Assembly: GCA_030403585.1 (NCBI GenBank)
Contig: JAUEPE010000048.1
Span: 1 to 51,330 of the forward strand
Direction of reading: 5' to 3'
Origin: Frankia sp. RB7
GTDB taxonomy: Bacteria > Pseudomonadota > Alphaproteobacteria > Rhizobiales > Xanthobacteraceae
Length of the DNA stretch: 51,330 nucleotides
A program made the translations under genes and the position numbers. Shown in pieces: positions 35,371 to 44,728 of the stretch. The notes under the pieces are model-generated. The model did not search any database and was not told the origin of the DNA. It was given only the letters and a program-made list of their open reading frames with translations. Numbering within the stretch: position 1 is the first letter of the stretch; each line of letters begins with the position of its first letter.

Positions 35371-36633
35371 ATGAGTGCCGCCGGAAATGAGCCGCTCGCC
35401 CGCCAGGCTTTGGCGTTTGTCCTGGCCGGCGGTCGCGGCAGCCGGCTGCTGGAATTGACCGACCGGCGCGCCAAGCCCGCGGTCTATTTCGGCGGCAAAT
35501 CCCGCATCATCGATTTCGCGCTGTCCAACGCGGTCAACTCCGGCATCCGCCGCATCGCGGTCGCCACCCAGTACAAGGCGCACAGCCTGATCCGGCATCT
35601 GCAGATGGGCTGGAACTTCTTCCGGCCCGAGCGAAACGAGAGCTTTGACATCCTGCCTGCGAGCCAGCGCGTCTCGGAGAACATGTGGTACGTCGGCACG
35701 GCTGATGCGATCTACCAGAATATCGACATCATCGAGGCGCACGCCTGCCGCTTCATCGTGGTGCTCGCCGGCGATCATATCTACAAGATGGACTACGAGG
35801 TGATGCTGCGGCAGCACGTCGACAGCGGTGCCGACGTTACCGTCGGCTGCCTTGAAATGCCGCGTGCGGAATCCTCGGGCTTCGGCATCATGCATATCGA
35901 CGAGAACGGCTGGATCCAGCAGTTCCTCGAGAAGCCCAAGGATCCGCCGCCGATGCCCGGCAAGCCTGACGTCTCGCTCGCCAGCATGGGCATCTACGTG
36001 TTCGACGCAAAATTCCTGTACGACGAGTTGAAGCGCGACGCCGAGGATCCGAACTCGAACCACGATTTCGGCAGGGATATCATTCCGTACATCGTCAAGA
36101 ACGGCCGCGCCATCGCACATCAGTTTTCGACCTCCTGCGTGCGGACCGGCACCGAACCGCGCTCCTACTGGCGCGACGTCGGAACGGTCGACGCGTACTG
36201 GGCCGCCAATATCGACCTCACCGACGTGGTACCGGAACTCGATCTGTTCGACCGCGCCTGGCCAATCTGGTCCTATTCGGAGATCACGCCGCCCGCCAAA
36301 TTCGTCCATGACGAGGAGAGCCGGCGCGGTTACGCCGTAAGTTCGCTGGTCTCGGGCGGCTGCATCATCTCCGGCGCCTCGCTGCGCCGCTCGCTGCTGT
36401 TCACCGGCGTACGCATCAACTCCTACGGCAATGTCGAGAACGCGGTGATCATGCCTTACGTGAACGTCGGGCGCGGCGCGCGACTGAAGAATGTCGTGAT
36501 CGACCGCGGCGTCGAGATCCCCGAGGGGCTCGTCGTCGGCGAAGATCCCGAGCTCGACGCAAAACGCTTTCGCACCACCGAGCAGGGCATCTCGCTGATC
36601 ACCCAGCCGATGATCGACAGGCTCAATACATGA
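35371..36633 (+). CDS. glgC: Glucose-1-phosphate adenylyltransferase
   Basis: A 420-residue enzyme that makes ADP-glucose from ATP and glucose-1-phosphate, the controlled step of glycogen synthesis. The nucleotide site is AFVLAGGRGSRLLELTDRRA, the sugar-phosphate site includes FGGKSRIIDFALSN, and VVLAGDHIYKMDYEVM and FLEKPKDPP are conserved. The C-terminal third is the left-handed beta-helix (VSGGCIISGASLRRSLLFTG) that contributes allosteric sites. GGGAGG lies before the ATG. The stop overlaps glgA (ATGA). Confidence 0.96.
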   Translation: MSAAGNEPLARQALAFVLAGGRGSRLLELTDRRAKPAVYFGGKSRIIDFALSNAVNSGIRRIAVATQYKAHSLIRHLQMGWNFFRPERNESFDILPASQRVSENMWYVGTADAIYQNIDIIEAHACRFIVVLAGDHIYKMDYEVMLRQHVDSGADVTVGCLEMPRAESSGFGIMHIDENGWIQQFLEKPKDPPPMPGKPDVSLASMGIYVFDAKFLYDELKRDAEDPNSNHDFGRDIIPYIVKNGRAIAHQFSTSCVRTGTEPRSYWRDVGTVDAYWAANIDLTDVVPELDLFDRAWPIWSYSEITPPAKFVHDEESRRGYAVSSLVSGGCIISGASLRRSLLFTGVRINSYGNVENAVIMPYVNVGRGARLKNVVIDRGVEIPEGLVVGEDPELDAKRFRTTEQGISLITQPMIDRLNT

Positions 36634-38063
36634 CGCCTGTTCGCGTCCTCGCGGTCGCCTCTGAAGTCTACCCCATCGTCAAGACCGGCGGCCTCGCGGA
36701 TGTCGCCGGTGCGCTGCCGATCGCGCTGAAGGCGCACGGCGTCGAGATGCGCACGCTGATGCCGGGCTATCCGGACGTGATGCGACGGCTGTCGGGTGCT
36801 GAAGAAATCCGGCGCTGGCCGAACTATTTCGGCGGCCCGGGCCGGCTGCTGGCGGGCTCGCATGACGGGCTCGACCTGTTCGTGCTCGACGCGCCGCATC
36901 TCTACGCACGGCCGGGCAATCCCTACGTCACCGCCGAGGGCGTCGACTGGCCGGACAACGGCATTCGCTTCGCGGCCTTGTCGCGCATCGCGGCCGATAT
37001 CGGCCACGGTCTTGTCGCGGCCTTCGTCCCTGACGTGGTGCATGCCCATGACTGGCAGGCCGGGCTCACGCCGGCCTATCTGCACTACGATGGCGGAGCG
37101 CGGCCCGGCACCGTGATGACCATTCACAACATGGCCTATCAAGGCAAGTTCGACCGCACGCTGGCGGGCGCGATCGGGCTGCCTTGGGATGCGTCGTTCG
37201 ACGTTCACGGCCTCGAATATTTCGGCGGCATCAGCTTTTTGAAAGCCGGGCTGCAATTGGCCGATCGCATCACCACGGTGTCGCCGACCTATGCGCAGGA
37301 GATCCAGAGCGACGAAGGCGGCATGGGGCTCGGCGGCCTGCTGCGCGAGCGCGCAAACGTGCTGAGCGGCATCCTCAACGGCATCGACATCTCGGTGTGG
37401 AATCCACACACCGATCCGCATATCGCCTATCGCTTCAGCGCCGAGGAGCTGTCGTTTCGTTCGACCAACAAGGCAGCGCTGCAGCAGCGGTTCGGCCTCG
37501 ATCCGCGGCCGGATGCGCTGCTGCTTGGCGTCATCAGCCGCCTGTCGTGGCAGAAGGGGCTCGATCTGCTGCTGGATTCCATGCCGACCATCCTGGGTGA
37601 TGGGATGCAATTGGCGTTGCTCGGCAGCGGCGATGCCGAACTGCAGGATCGCTACCAGGGAACTGCACGCGGACATCCGAGCCGGATCGCGGCCGTGATC
37701 GGCTATGACGAGGCGCTTGCGCATCTGATCCAGGCGGGTTCTGACGCCCTGATTGTGCCGTCGCGGTTCGAGCCGTGCGGGCTAACCCAGCTCTGCGCGC
37801 TGCGCTATGGCGCCGTGCCGATCGTGTCGCGCGTCGGCGGCCTCGCGGATACCGTGAACGAGACGACCGGCTTCACATTCGGGCCCGTGACATCGGCAAA
37901 TCTCTCGGTAGCGCTCGGGCGCGCCAGCTTCACCTTCCATGACAAGGCGGCGTGGCGGCAATTGCAACTCGCGGGCCTCGCGACCGACGTGTCCTGGCGC
38001 AACCGGGCGGGCGAGTATGCGTCGCTGTATCGCGGCCTGATGGCATCCCGCCGCACCGGGTGA
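36630..38063 (+). CDS. glgA: Glycogen synthase (ADP-glucose)
   Basis: A 477-residue GT5 enzyme that extends alpha-1,4-glucan from ADP-glucose. The N-terminal motif VYPIVKTGGLADVAGALPIA contains the ADP-glucose-binding KTGGL. Also present are VVHAHDWQAGLTPAYLHYDG and the C-terminal PSRFEPCGLTQLCALRYGAV with its catalytic glutamate region. It overlaps glgC by 4 nt and is co-translated. No glgB, glgX or glgP follows; the next gene is on the opposite strand. Confidence 0.96.
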   Translation: MTPVRVLAVASEVYPIVKTGGLADVAGALPIALKAHGVEMRTLMPGYPDVMRRLSGAEEIRRWPNYFGGPGRLLAGSHDGLDLFVLDAPHLYARPGNPYVTAEGVDWPDNGIRFAALSRIAADIGHGLVAAFVPDVVHAHDWQAGLTPAYLHYDGGARPGTVMTIHNMAYQGKFDRTLAGAIGLPWDASFDVHGLEYFGGISFLKAGLQLADRITTVSPTYAQEIQSDEGGMGLGGLLRERANVLSGILNGIDISVWNPHTDPHIAYRFSAEELSFRSTNKAALQQRFGLDPRPDALLLGVISRLSWQKGLDLLLDSMPTILGDGMQLALLGSGDAELQDRYQGTARGHPSRIAAVIGYDEALAHLIQAGSDALIVPSRFEPCGLTQLCALRYGAVPIVSRVGGLADTVNETTGFTFGPVTSANLSVALGRASFTFHDKAAWRQLQLAGLATDVSWRNRAGEYASLYRGLMASRRTG

Positions 38064-38084
38064 CCACCGTCGCGCAGGGCGGAT

Positions 38085-38879
38085 TCATCCAAACACATAC
38101 GACGCCATCGCCACATTCGCGACCTCGTCGACGAAAACGCGCTTGCCCACGTCGCCGCCGGCGGCACCTGCGGCGACCATCAGCGGCAGCAGATGATCCT
38201 CACGCGGATGGGCGAGACGCGCGCTCGGCGCGTTCTCCCAGTCCACCAGCATCGCGTTGCGGCGCGCGGCATCCGGGTTGCCGATCGCCTCGTTCAGATA
38301 GGCTTCGAAATCGTAGGAGACGGGCTTGGACTCCGCGTGGCCAAAACCGCGCATGTTGTGATAGGTGAGTCCGCTGCCGACGATCAGAATGCCCTCGTCG
38401 CGGAGCGCGGCGATCGCCTGCCCGACCTTGATGTGCTCGGCCGCGTCGTAGCTCGACTTCAGCGACAGCAGCACGATCGGCATGTCGGCGTTCGGATACA
38501 TCAGGCCGAGCGGCACGAAGGTGCCGTGGTCGAAACCCTGATTGGGATCTTCCCGGCAATCGAGGCCCGCGTGCTTGAGGAGCGCCCCCACCTCCGCAGC
38601 CAGCTCGGGCTGGCCCGGCGCCGGATATGTGATGTGGTAGGTATGCTCGGGGAAACCGTAATAGTCGTACACCATCGGCGGATGCGCCGAGGTCGACACG
38701 GTGAAGGCGTCGGCCTCCCAATGTCCGGTGATGACCAGCACGGCCTTCGGCTTTGCGGGCAGAAGCTGCGGCAGCCGACCGAATTCCGCAGCAGTCTTCG
38801 CATACTGCACCCGCCGGTCCTCCATGAAGGGCCAAGGGCCGCCGCCGTGCGACAGGAACAGGGTCGGAAATCGGGTCAT
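38085..38879 (-). CDS. Class III extradiol-type (DODA/YgiD-like) dioxygenase
   Basis: A 264-residue enzyme of the LigB superfamily. Likely metal-ligand histidines are in LFLSHGGGPWPF and VLVITGHWEADAF; FDHGTFVPLGLMYP carries the catalytic-type histidine and REDHLLPLMVAAGA a further conserved one. Relatives open catechols such as DOPA, using Fe or Zn. The ATG at 38879 (MTRFPTLF) places the first motif at the usual distance; ATGs at 38906 and 38927 add residues without homology. It is convergent with glgA, and no aromatic pathway genes lie nearby. Confidence 0.85.
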   Translation of the reverse strand: MTRFPTLFLSHGGGPWPFMEDRRVQYAKTAAEFGRLPQLLPAKPKAVLVITGHWEADAFTVSTSAHPPMVYDYYGFPEHTYHITYPAPGQPELAAEVGALLKHAGLDCREDPNQGFDHGTFVPLGLMYPNADMPIVLLSLKSSYDAAEHIKVGQAIAALRDEGILIVGSGLTYHNMRGFGHAESKPVSYDFEAYLNEAIGNPDAARRNAMLVDWENAPSARLAHPREDHLLPLMVAAGAAGGDVGKRVFVDEVANVAMASYVFG

Positions 38880-39035
38880 TTGCGCCAGCTCGTCTCGTTG
38901 CCACATGCGCGTGCAGCAGTCGCGCAATCGGCGGCGAGCATAGGCAAACCGGCATGGTTAGCAAGTCGTTAACGATTTGCCGCCCACAATCCGGCGTGGC
39001 CGGAGCAATCGGCCAGAAGACAAGCGAGACGTGAG

Positions 39036-39215
39036 ATGAAGAAGTTTGCGCTGGGGGACGTCGTCAACAGTGACAAGGGCCGCCGCGGCGTGGTTCGCGC
39101 CGCCTACAGGACGAAGGAAGGCCAGCAGTTCTACGCCGTCGAGAAGGACGGCGCGATGGACCATCTGGAAGAAGACCGGCTGAGCCCAGCGCCGCGCGTC
39201 GAGCTCGCTGCCTAA
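39036..39215 (+). CDS. Small hypothetical protein (59 aa)
   Basis: A 59-codon ORF encoding MKKFALGDVVNSDKGRRGVV and ending LSPAPRVELAA. The middle (AYRTKEGQQFYAVEKDGAMD) looks like a small SH3- or KOW-like beta fold: a valine-glycine start, then a conserved 'Y-V-E-K-D-G' strand pattern. The sequence GCGAGACGTGAG precedes the ATG. Codon use matches the neighbours. I know of no assigned role. Confidence 0.7.
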   Translation: MKKFALGDVVNSDKGRRGVVRAAYRTKEGQQFYAVEKDGAMDHLEEDRLSPAPRVELAA

Positions 39216-39222
39216 ATCCAAC

Positions 39223-40692
39223 TCATTTTTTGATCTCGCGCGCGACCCGGTCGAGACGCTCGATCCAGGGGTCGTCGCCGCTCGCAACGCGATCATTCGC
39301 GATCAGCAGCAGATGGTCGCGGTCAGCGGCCACATCCCAATGCGGCAGCTCAGTCCCGTTGGGATCGCCGCTCTTCGCGAAGTTGATCCAGTAGGTGCGC
39401 ATGCGGTCTGCGACCTCGCGGTCGCGTCGCGAGAAGATGCCCGCGCCGGGCACGCCCTCCACGCCGAAGATGAACTGCAACTCCCGCCCATGGCCTTCGT
39501 CGGGATTGCCGCGCCGGGCCTCCGGCACATAGGTAAAGCGATAGCGGAAGGTCGGTGCGCCGGTCGCGGCATGAAGCCGGGCGAGCATTCGCACCGGCTC
39601 GGAGAAGACCTTGTCGGTATAGAAGCTCGCCGCAACGTCTGACGGCCTCGTGGCATCGGGATAGAGCTTGCGCAGCTCATCGATGCTCTCGCCCGAGGCG
39701 GACAGCATCTCCTTGATCTCCAGCTCGCTGTCGAAGCGGGTCTCGTCGTCGTTCGAGCCGACGATCAGGGGAATGCGGCTCTCATGTGCTGCCGCAAATC
39801 CCGCGGCGATGTCTTCCGTCACCAGATGTCCGTCCATTGCCGGCGCGAAGCTGCGTGGTGATTTCTCCAGCAGACGTTTTTCGGCAGCAAGCAGGCGCGC
39901 CGGTTCGACCGCGCGCAGATCCGTCTCCCGCCCGAGCGCGGCGACAAACTGTCGGCCCGCGGCCTCGGCCTCCTGCGACGAATGCAGGCGCGCGCGGCCA
40001 GGTATTGATTGCAAAATGGCCTTCTGGAAAAGATCGCGCGATTGGGCGCACAACATCAGCAGCGCAATCGAGGTTGCGCCGGCGCCGTTGCCGAATAGCG
40101 TGACGTTGTTCGCATCGCCGCCGAAGGCTGCGATGTTGTCGTGCACCCAGCGCAGCGCCGTGACCTGGTCCATCAGGCCGAAATTGCCGGAGCTGTCGTC
40201 CGACGGCGCGGGATGCGTCAGCCAGCCGAGCGCGCCGAGACGATAATTCACGGTGACGGCGATGAGCCCGGCCTGCGCAAACCTCGAGCCGTCGAACAGT
40301 GGATCACTGGCGGTGCCCGTAACGAAGCCGCCGCCATGGATGAACATCATCACCGGCAGCGGCCCGTCGACGCCGAAGGGCCGAAACACGTTGAGCGTGA
40401 GGCAATCCTCGCGCGCGGCCGGCAGTGATGGCTGGATGCAGGGCGCGGCATAGTCGTAGGCCGTGCTCATCTCCGAACTCTCGGGCAATGCCTGCGGCGG
40501 ACGCCAGCGCAAGCTGCCGACCGGCGGCGCTGCATAGGCGAGCCCCTTGAACGATGCCACCTCGCCATTGACGGCGCCCAGCATCTGGCCTTCGCGCGTC
40601 AATGCAAATGGATATTGTCCGACCGGCTGCGCAACGGCCGCGCCGGCATGGAGCAATGCAAAGGCCGCAATGAACGCAAGCAGGGATCGCAT
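39223..40692 (-). CDS. Type-B carboxylesterase-like protein lacking the catalytic serine
   Basis: A 489-residue exported protein (signal MRSLLAFIAAFALLHAGAAVA-Q) of the carboxylesterase/cholinesterase family. The oxyanion loop MMFIHGGGFVTG and the segments VTVNYRLGALGWL and NFGLMDQVTALRWV are normal. The nucleophile elbow, usually GESAG, reads FGNGAGA at 201-205, so Ser203 is replaced by Gly (codon GGC at 40084-40086). The glutamate (SNDDETRF) and histidine (GHGRELQFIFG) of the triad are kept. It is therefore probably not an active serine hydrolase; a binding role is possible. No frameshift or stop is seen. The start at 40692 fits the signal peptide. Confidence 0.85.
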   Translation of the reverse strand: MRSLLAFIAAFALLHAGAAVAQPVGQYPFALTREGQMLGAVNGEVASFKGLAYAAPPVGSLRWRPPQALPESSEMSTAYDYAAPCIQPSLPAAREDCLTLNVFRPFGVDGPLPVMMFIHGGGFVTGTASDPLFDGSRFAQAGLIAVTVNYRLGALGWLTHPAPSDDSSGNFGLMDQVTALRWVHDNIAAFGGDANNVTLFGNGAGATSIALLMLCAQSRDLFQKAILQSIPGRARLHSSQEAEAAGRQFVAALGRETDLRAVEPARLLAAEKRLLEKSPRSFAPAMDGHLVTEDIAAGFAAAHESRIPLIVGSNDDETRFDSELEIKEMLSASGESIDELRKLYPDATRPSDVAASFYTDKVFSEPVRMLARLHAATGAPTFRYRFTYVPEARRGNPDEGHGRELQFIFGVEGVPGAGIFSRRDREVADRMRTYWINFAKSGDPNGTELPHWDVAADRDHLLLIANDRVASGDDPWIERLDRVAREIKK

Positions 40693-40772
40693 CTTCGGGG
40701 GATCTCGAAGCGCGGAAATGTTCCCCCGCAGATTACGTCCGCAGCCGGCAGCGAGGCAAGCACTGTGGCGCG

Positions 40773-40982
40773 CTAGCCGCCCCTGGCAATAATCTCCGCC
40801 AGCGCATGCCGCGCGATGATGCCGAGCTCGCCGAGCGTGGAGTGGCCGGAATGCGCCGCCTCGATCAGGCGCTCGGCGATGAACCTGCGGCTGTCGTGAT
40901 CGCCGCCATGCGGCAATTGGCGGCACGTCTCCTCCAGGACGACGTCCATGTTGGCTTTGGTTCGCTCACTCAACTCTGTCAT
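40773..40982 (-). CDS. Small conserved hypothetical protein
   Basis: A 69-residue cytoplasmic protein starting MTELSERTKANMDVVLEETC and containing GDHDSRRFIAERLIEAA. It is predicted to be mostly helical, ending LGIIARHALAEIIARGG. I recall near-identical small proteins in many Rhizobiales but no function. The ATG at 40982 was preferred to one at 41021 because homology-like sequence begins there; the ribosome site is weak. Confidence 0.75.
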   Translation of the reverse strand: MTELSERTKANMDVVLEETCRQLPHGGDHDSRRFIAERLIEAAHSGHSTLGELGIIARHALAEIIARGG

Positions 40983-41211
40983 GACGCCCGGTCGGTACGC
41001 GTGGCTTGTAGCCGCAAGCATACACAGACGGATCGTACATGATTAGCCCGGGTAATCACGGCCATTGTGCATCGCGATGCGTGCATTGAAGCAGGGTTCG
41101 CGCCGCCACGATGACGCCGCAAACGACTACCGAAGATTGCACTTGCTCTGATGACAAGCCGGGCCTGCAGGGTTAGCCTGCCGGCAAAACAAAATACACG
41201 GGAGGAATACC

Positions 41212-43902
41212 ATGCCTGACGCAATGGTCGCCGCACGTGAGTCCAGGGCGGCGAGTGGAACAGCCCAACAGGTCGATGTTGCCGTGGTCGGCGCCGGATT
41301 TGCCGGCCTCTATCTTCTCCATCGCCTGCGCAAGGCCGGTCTCTCGGCCGTCGGTCTCGACGAAGCCGGCGATGTCGGCGGCACCTGGTACTGGAACCGC
41401 TATCCCGGTGCGCGCTGCGATATCCAGACCATCGATTATAGCTACACGTTCGATCCGGAACTCGACAAGGCCTGGACCTGGTCGGAGAAATACGCCGCCC
41501 AGCCCGAGATCCTGCGCTATCTCGGCTTCGTCGCGGACCGCTACGATCTGCGCCGCGACATCCGCTTCAACACCAAGGTCACCGAAGCCAAATGGGACGA
41601 GACAGCCGAGCGCTGGCAACTCAGCACCAGCAACGGCGCGCCGGTCTCCTGCCGCCATTACATCATGGCCACCGGCTGCCTCTCCGCGCCAAAGCCGCCG
41701 GAGATCGACGGCGTCAAGGATTTCAAGGGCGAGATCTACTTCACCGGACGCTGGCCGCATGACGGCGTCAATCTCGCCGGAAAACGCGTCGCCGTGATCG
41801 GCACCGGCTCATCCGCCATCCAGTCGATCCCGCTGATCGCCGAGCAGGCCGCGCATCTGACCGTGTTCCAGCGCACGCCGAATTTCGCGCTGCCTGCCCA
41901 TAACGGCCCCTCGCCGGCCGATCGCAGGGACCTGTTCCAGAGCGACCGCGCCGCCTATCGCGAGCAGGCGCGCCAGTCGATGACAGGTGTGCCCTATCCG
42001 CAGCAAACCGTCGTGAGCTGGCAATTGAGCGATACCGAGCGTCGCGAGCGGTTCGAACGTGCCTGGGCAGCCGGTGACCTCGTCCACATCCTGACGCAGC
42101 TTTGGGCCGACCAGGGCGTCGATTTCGACGGCAATGCGCTGATCGGCGAGCTGATCCGCGAAAAAATCTCGGCGGCCGTGAAGGATCCGGAAACGGCGGC
42201 GGCGCTGATGCCGCACGATCATCCCTTTGGCGCCAAGCGTCCCTGCCTCGATACCAATTACTACGCGACCTACAACCGGCCGAACGTCACACTGGTCAAT
42301 CTGCGCCAGGAGCCGATCAAGGCGATCACCGCAGGCGGCATCACCACCGGCAAACGCAATGTCGATATCGATGTCATCGTGTTCGCGACCGGCTTCGACG
42401 CCATGACCGGCGCGATCCGCGCCGTGCATCCGATCACCGGGCGCGGCGGCAAGTCGCTGACCGATGTCTGGGCGCAGGGGCCGCAGAGCTATCTCGGTCT
42501 CACGGTCGAGGGCTTCCCGAACTTCTTCATGATCACCGGACCCGGCAGCCCGTCGGTGCTGTCGAACATGGCGGTGTCGATCGAGCAGCATGTCGACTGG
42601 GTCGTCGATCGCCTCAAGGCGCTGCACGATGCCGGCTTCACCACGGTCGAGCCGACCGAGACGGCGCAGGCCGGCTGGGGCCGGCACATGGCCGACTGCT
42701 CGATGGTGACGCTGCACCGGCTCGCCAACACCTGGTACACGGGCGCCAACGTGCCCGGCAAGGTGCAGGGCCTGATGCCCTACACCGGCGGCGTCGGCCC
42801 CTATCGCAGCATCTGCGACGAGGTCACGAGCCGCGGCATGCTCGGCTTCAAGCTCACCGGCCCCAACGTCGCCGCGCAATGCAATGACGGCGAGGTGGTG
42901 CGGCTGCAGCCGGACGTGCGGCTGGTGCTGAACCTGCTGGGGTCGCTGAACCTGCCGCCGATCGAGTCGATGGGCGCGATCGGCGCGCGCGCCTTCGTCG
43001 ACGAGTTCAACAAGGGCCGGCCTGCGGGGCGGCCGATCGGCGACATCGTCGACGGCACCCTGCCCGGCGCGGATGGCCCGCTGCCTTATCGCGTCTACAA
43101 GCCGGCCACGCCGGGGCCGCATCAGGTCGTGGTCTATTTCCACGGCGGTGGCTGGGTGCTCGGCGACGAGCAGTCGGACGAACCGTTCTGCCGCGACATG
43201 GTGCGGCGAACCGGCATGACCTTCGTCAGCGTCGGCTATCGCCACGCGCCGGAGCATCGGTTCCCAACGGCGGCCGAGGACGGCTACGCGGCGACGCGCT
43301 GGATCGCCGGGCATCTCACCGAGCTCGGCGGCAAGCCGGGACCGGTGCTGGTCGCAGGCTGGAGCGCCGGCGGCAACATTGCCGCCGTCACCTGCCAGCT
43401 CGCGCGCGACCGCGGCGGCCCCGAGATCGCCGGCCAGTTGCTGGTGTGTCCGGTCACCGACTGCAGCTTCGACCGTCCCTCCTACAACGACAATGCGGCC
43501 GGCTACTTCCTGACGCGGTCGCTGATGTACTGGTTCTGGGACTTGTACTGCGCACCGGCCGACCGGACCGATCCGCGCGTCTCGCCGCTGCGCGGCAAGG
43601 TCGCCGGCCTGCCGCCGGCCTTCGTGGTCACCTGCGAATTCGATCCGCTGCGCGACGAGGGCATCGCCTATGCGGACGCGATGGCGGCCGCCGGCGTCCC
43701 GGTCGAACAACTCAAGGCGCACGGTCATTTCCACTCGTCCTTTGCGATGGTGGACGTGGTCATCACCGGCGTCCAGGGACGGACGCAGATGGCTCGAGCC
43801 CTGCGGCGCTTTGCGGGGCTTCCGCCGGAGGTCAGCCGCGGCGACGAGACCAGCCATGGCCATGACCGTCCGGGGCACAAAATCGCAGCCGCCGCGAGTT
43901 AG
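41212..43902 (+). CDS. Baeyer-Villiger-type flavin monooxygenase fused to an HSL-family esterase
   Basis: An 896-residue bifunctional protein. Residues ~20-545 form a flavin monooxygenase: FAD motif VVGAGFAG (25-32), the BVMO motif GGTWYWNRYPGARCD (56-70) and the NADPH motif VIGTGSSAIQ. The fingerprint at 171-182 reads FKGEIYFTGRWP; the usual histidine is F177. Residues ~610-870 form an HSL-type alpha/beta hydrolase with HGGGW (644-648), GWSAG (nucleophile S718), D811 and H841. A ketone-to-ester oxygenation followed by ester cleavage in one chain is the obvious reading. GGGAGG precedes the ATG, and a terminator follows. The substrate is unknown; nearby genes give no clue. Confidence 0.93.
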   Translation: MPDAMVAARESRAASGTAQQVDVAVVGAGFAGLYLLHRLRKAGLSAVGLDEAGDVGGTWYWNRYPGARCDIQTIDYSYTFDPELDKAWTWSEKYAAQPEILRYLGFVADRYDLRRDIRFNTKVTEAKWDETAERWQLSTSNGAPVSCRHYIMATGCLSAPKPPEIDGVKDFKGEIYFTGRWPHDGVNLAGKRVAVIGTGSSAIQSIPLIAEQAAHLTVFQRTPNFALPAHNGPSPADRRDLFQSDRAAYREQARQSMTGVPYPQQTVVSWQLSDTERRERFERAWAAGDLVHILTQLWADQGVDFDGNALIGELIREKISAAVKDPETAAALMPHDHPFGAKRPCLDTNYYATYNRPNVTLVNLRQEPIKAITAGGITTGKRNVDIDVIVFATGFDAMTGAIRAVHPITGRGGKSLTDVWAQGPQSYLGLTVEGFPNFFMITGPGSPSVLSNMAVSIEQHVDWVVDRLKALHDAGFTTVEPTETAQAGWGRHMADCSMVTLHRLANTWYTGANVPGKVQGLMPYTGGVGPYRSICDEVTSRGMLGFKLTGPNVAAQCNDGEVVRLQPDVRLVLNLLGSLNLPPIESMGAIGARAFVDEFNKGRPAGRPIGDIVDGTLPGADGPLPYRVYKPATPGPHQVVVYFHGGGWVLGDEQSDEPFCRDMVRRTGMTFVSVGYRHAPEHRFPTAAEDGYAATRWIAGHLTELGGKPGPVLVAGWSAGGNIAAVTCQLARDRGGPEIAGQLLVCPVTDCSFDRPSYNDNAAGYFLTRSLMYWFWDLYCAPADRTDPRVSPLRGKVAGLPPAFVVTCEFDPLRDEGIAYADAMAAAGVPVEQLKAHGHFHSSFAMVDVVITGVQGRTQMARALRRFAGLPPEVSRGDETSHGHDRPGHKIAAAAS

Positions 43903-43978
43903 GACGCGGGCGGCCGGGAACCTTTTCCCGGCCACTGCGTTGTCCGGCCTGGCATTGAGATGCAGCGATGGGTGTAAG

Positions 43979-44015
43979 CCCCGGCACCAAAGGCTTGCGT
44001 GCCGGGGTTCTTTTT
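43979..44015 (+). terminator. Rho-independent terminator after the monooxygenase-esterase gene
   Basis: CCCCGGCAC (43979-43987) pairs with GTGCCGGGG (43999-44007), followed by TTCTTTTT. It lies 77 nt past the stop. Confidence 0.92.
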
Positions 44016-44031
44016 GCGTGAGGCGGGGACG

Positions 44032-44304
44032 ATGGGTGGCGTATCAGTTGATTCAAAGGTCGATTTTACCGCGCGCTCCGTGCTGCATAAATGGCCGTCG
44101 CTCCAAAACCAGCGCCGGCCGGACCGCGAATCCTATCAGGTGAGGGAGGGCACGCTCGACGAGTGCATCTCGGCCTTCATGCAGAAGTCCGCGTCGACCC
44201 GGCATCTCTATGAGATCCGCACGGCGCCGCAGCCGCCGCTGGTCACGGACATTCTGTCGCCCGAGCACATCGCGGAGCTGTCGCGGTTACGTGAATATCT
44301 CTGA
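44032..44304 (+). CDS. Conserved small hypothetical protein
   Basis: A 90-residue protein starting MGGVSVDSKVDFTARSVLHK. The central SYQVREGTLDECISAFMQKS and the end LVTDILSPEHIAELSRLREY suggest a compact alpha/beta fold. GGCGGGGACG lies before the ATG at 44032; an ATG at 43999 lies inside the terminator stem and was rejected. I remember similar hypothetical proteins in Bradyrhizobium; no role is known to me. Confidence 0.7.
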   Translation: MGGVSVDSKVDFTARSVLHKWPSLQNQRRPDRESYQVREGTLDECISAFMQKSASTRHLYEIRTAPQPPLVTDILSPEHIAELSRLREYL

Positions 44305-44412
44305 CGGCGTCAGCGCGACGGGCTTCTCAAAAAGGCAGGAACTTTCTTCCGGTTGTTCCCGTTAACTGGGATCGGAAGCCAAGAATCCAACGCCAAGGCG
44401 CGAGTGCCTGAG

Positions 44413-44715
44413 ATGCTTGAAGCCGTACCCAATCCAGCCGTGCCCTACGGCGCAGACCAGACCCTGTTCGTGGTGATCGATCGCCGCGACAAGGGCAATG
44501 AAATCCGTGTCGAGCGAAACGACCTCGAAGCCACGATCGGCGAACTCGTCGCCGGCTGCTTCAATGATCCCCTCAAGGTGATCTCCTTCAACACGCTCGA
44601 ACACTGGATGAAGGATATCTCGACCGATGTTGCCGGCGAAATTCGCGCGCGTTGCGACATCGACGGCATCCGGCTTCCCGACTATCTCAGCGACTTCGTC
44701 GAAAGCCACATCTGA
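44413..44715 (+). CDS. Small hypothetical protein
   Basis: A 100-residue acidic protein starting MLEAVPNPAVPYGADQTLFV and continuing VIDRRDKGNEIRVERNDLEA and FNTLEHWMKDISTDVAGEIR. The frame is open to an ATG at 44353; the later start was chosen because coding-like sequence begins there, but no strong ribosome site marks either. No signal peptide, membrane helix or known motif was seen. Confidence 0.65.
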   Translation: MLEAVPNPAVPYGADQTLFVVIDRRDKGNEIRVERNDLEATIGELVAGCFNDPLKVISFNTLEHWMKDISTDVAGEIRARCDIDGIRLPDYLSDFVESHI

Positions 44716-44728
44716 TCGCGTCCAGGCG

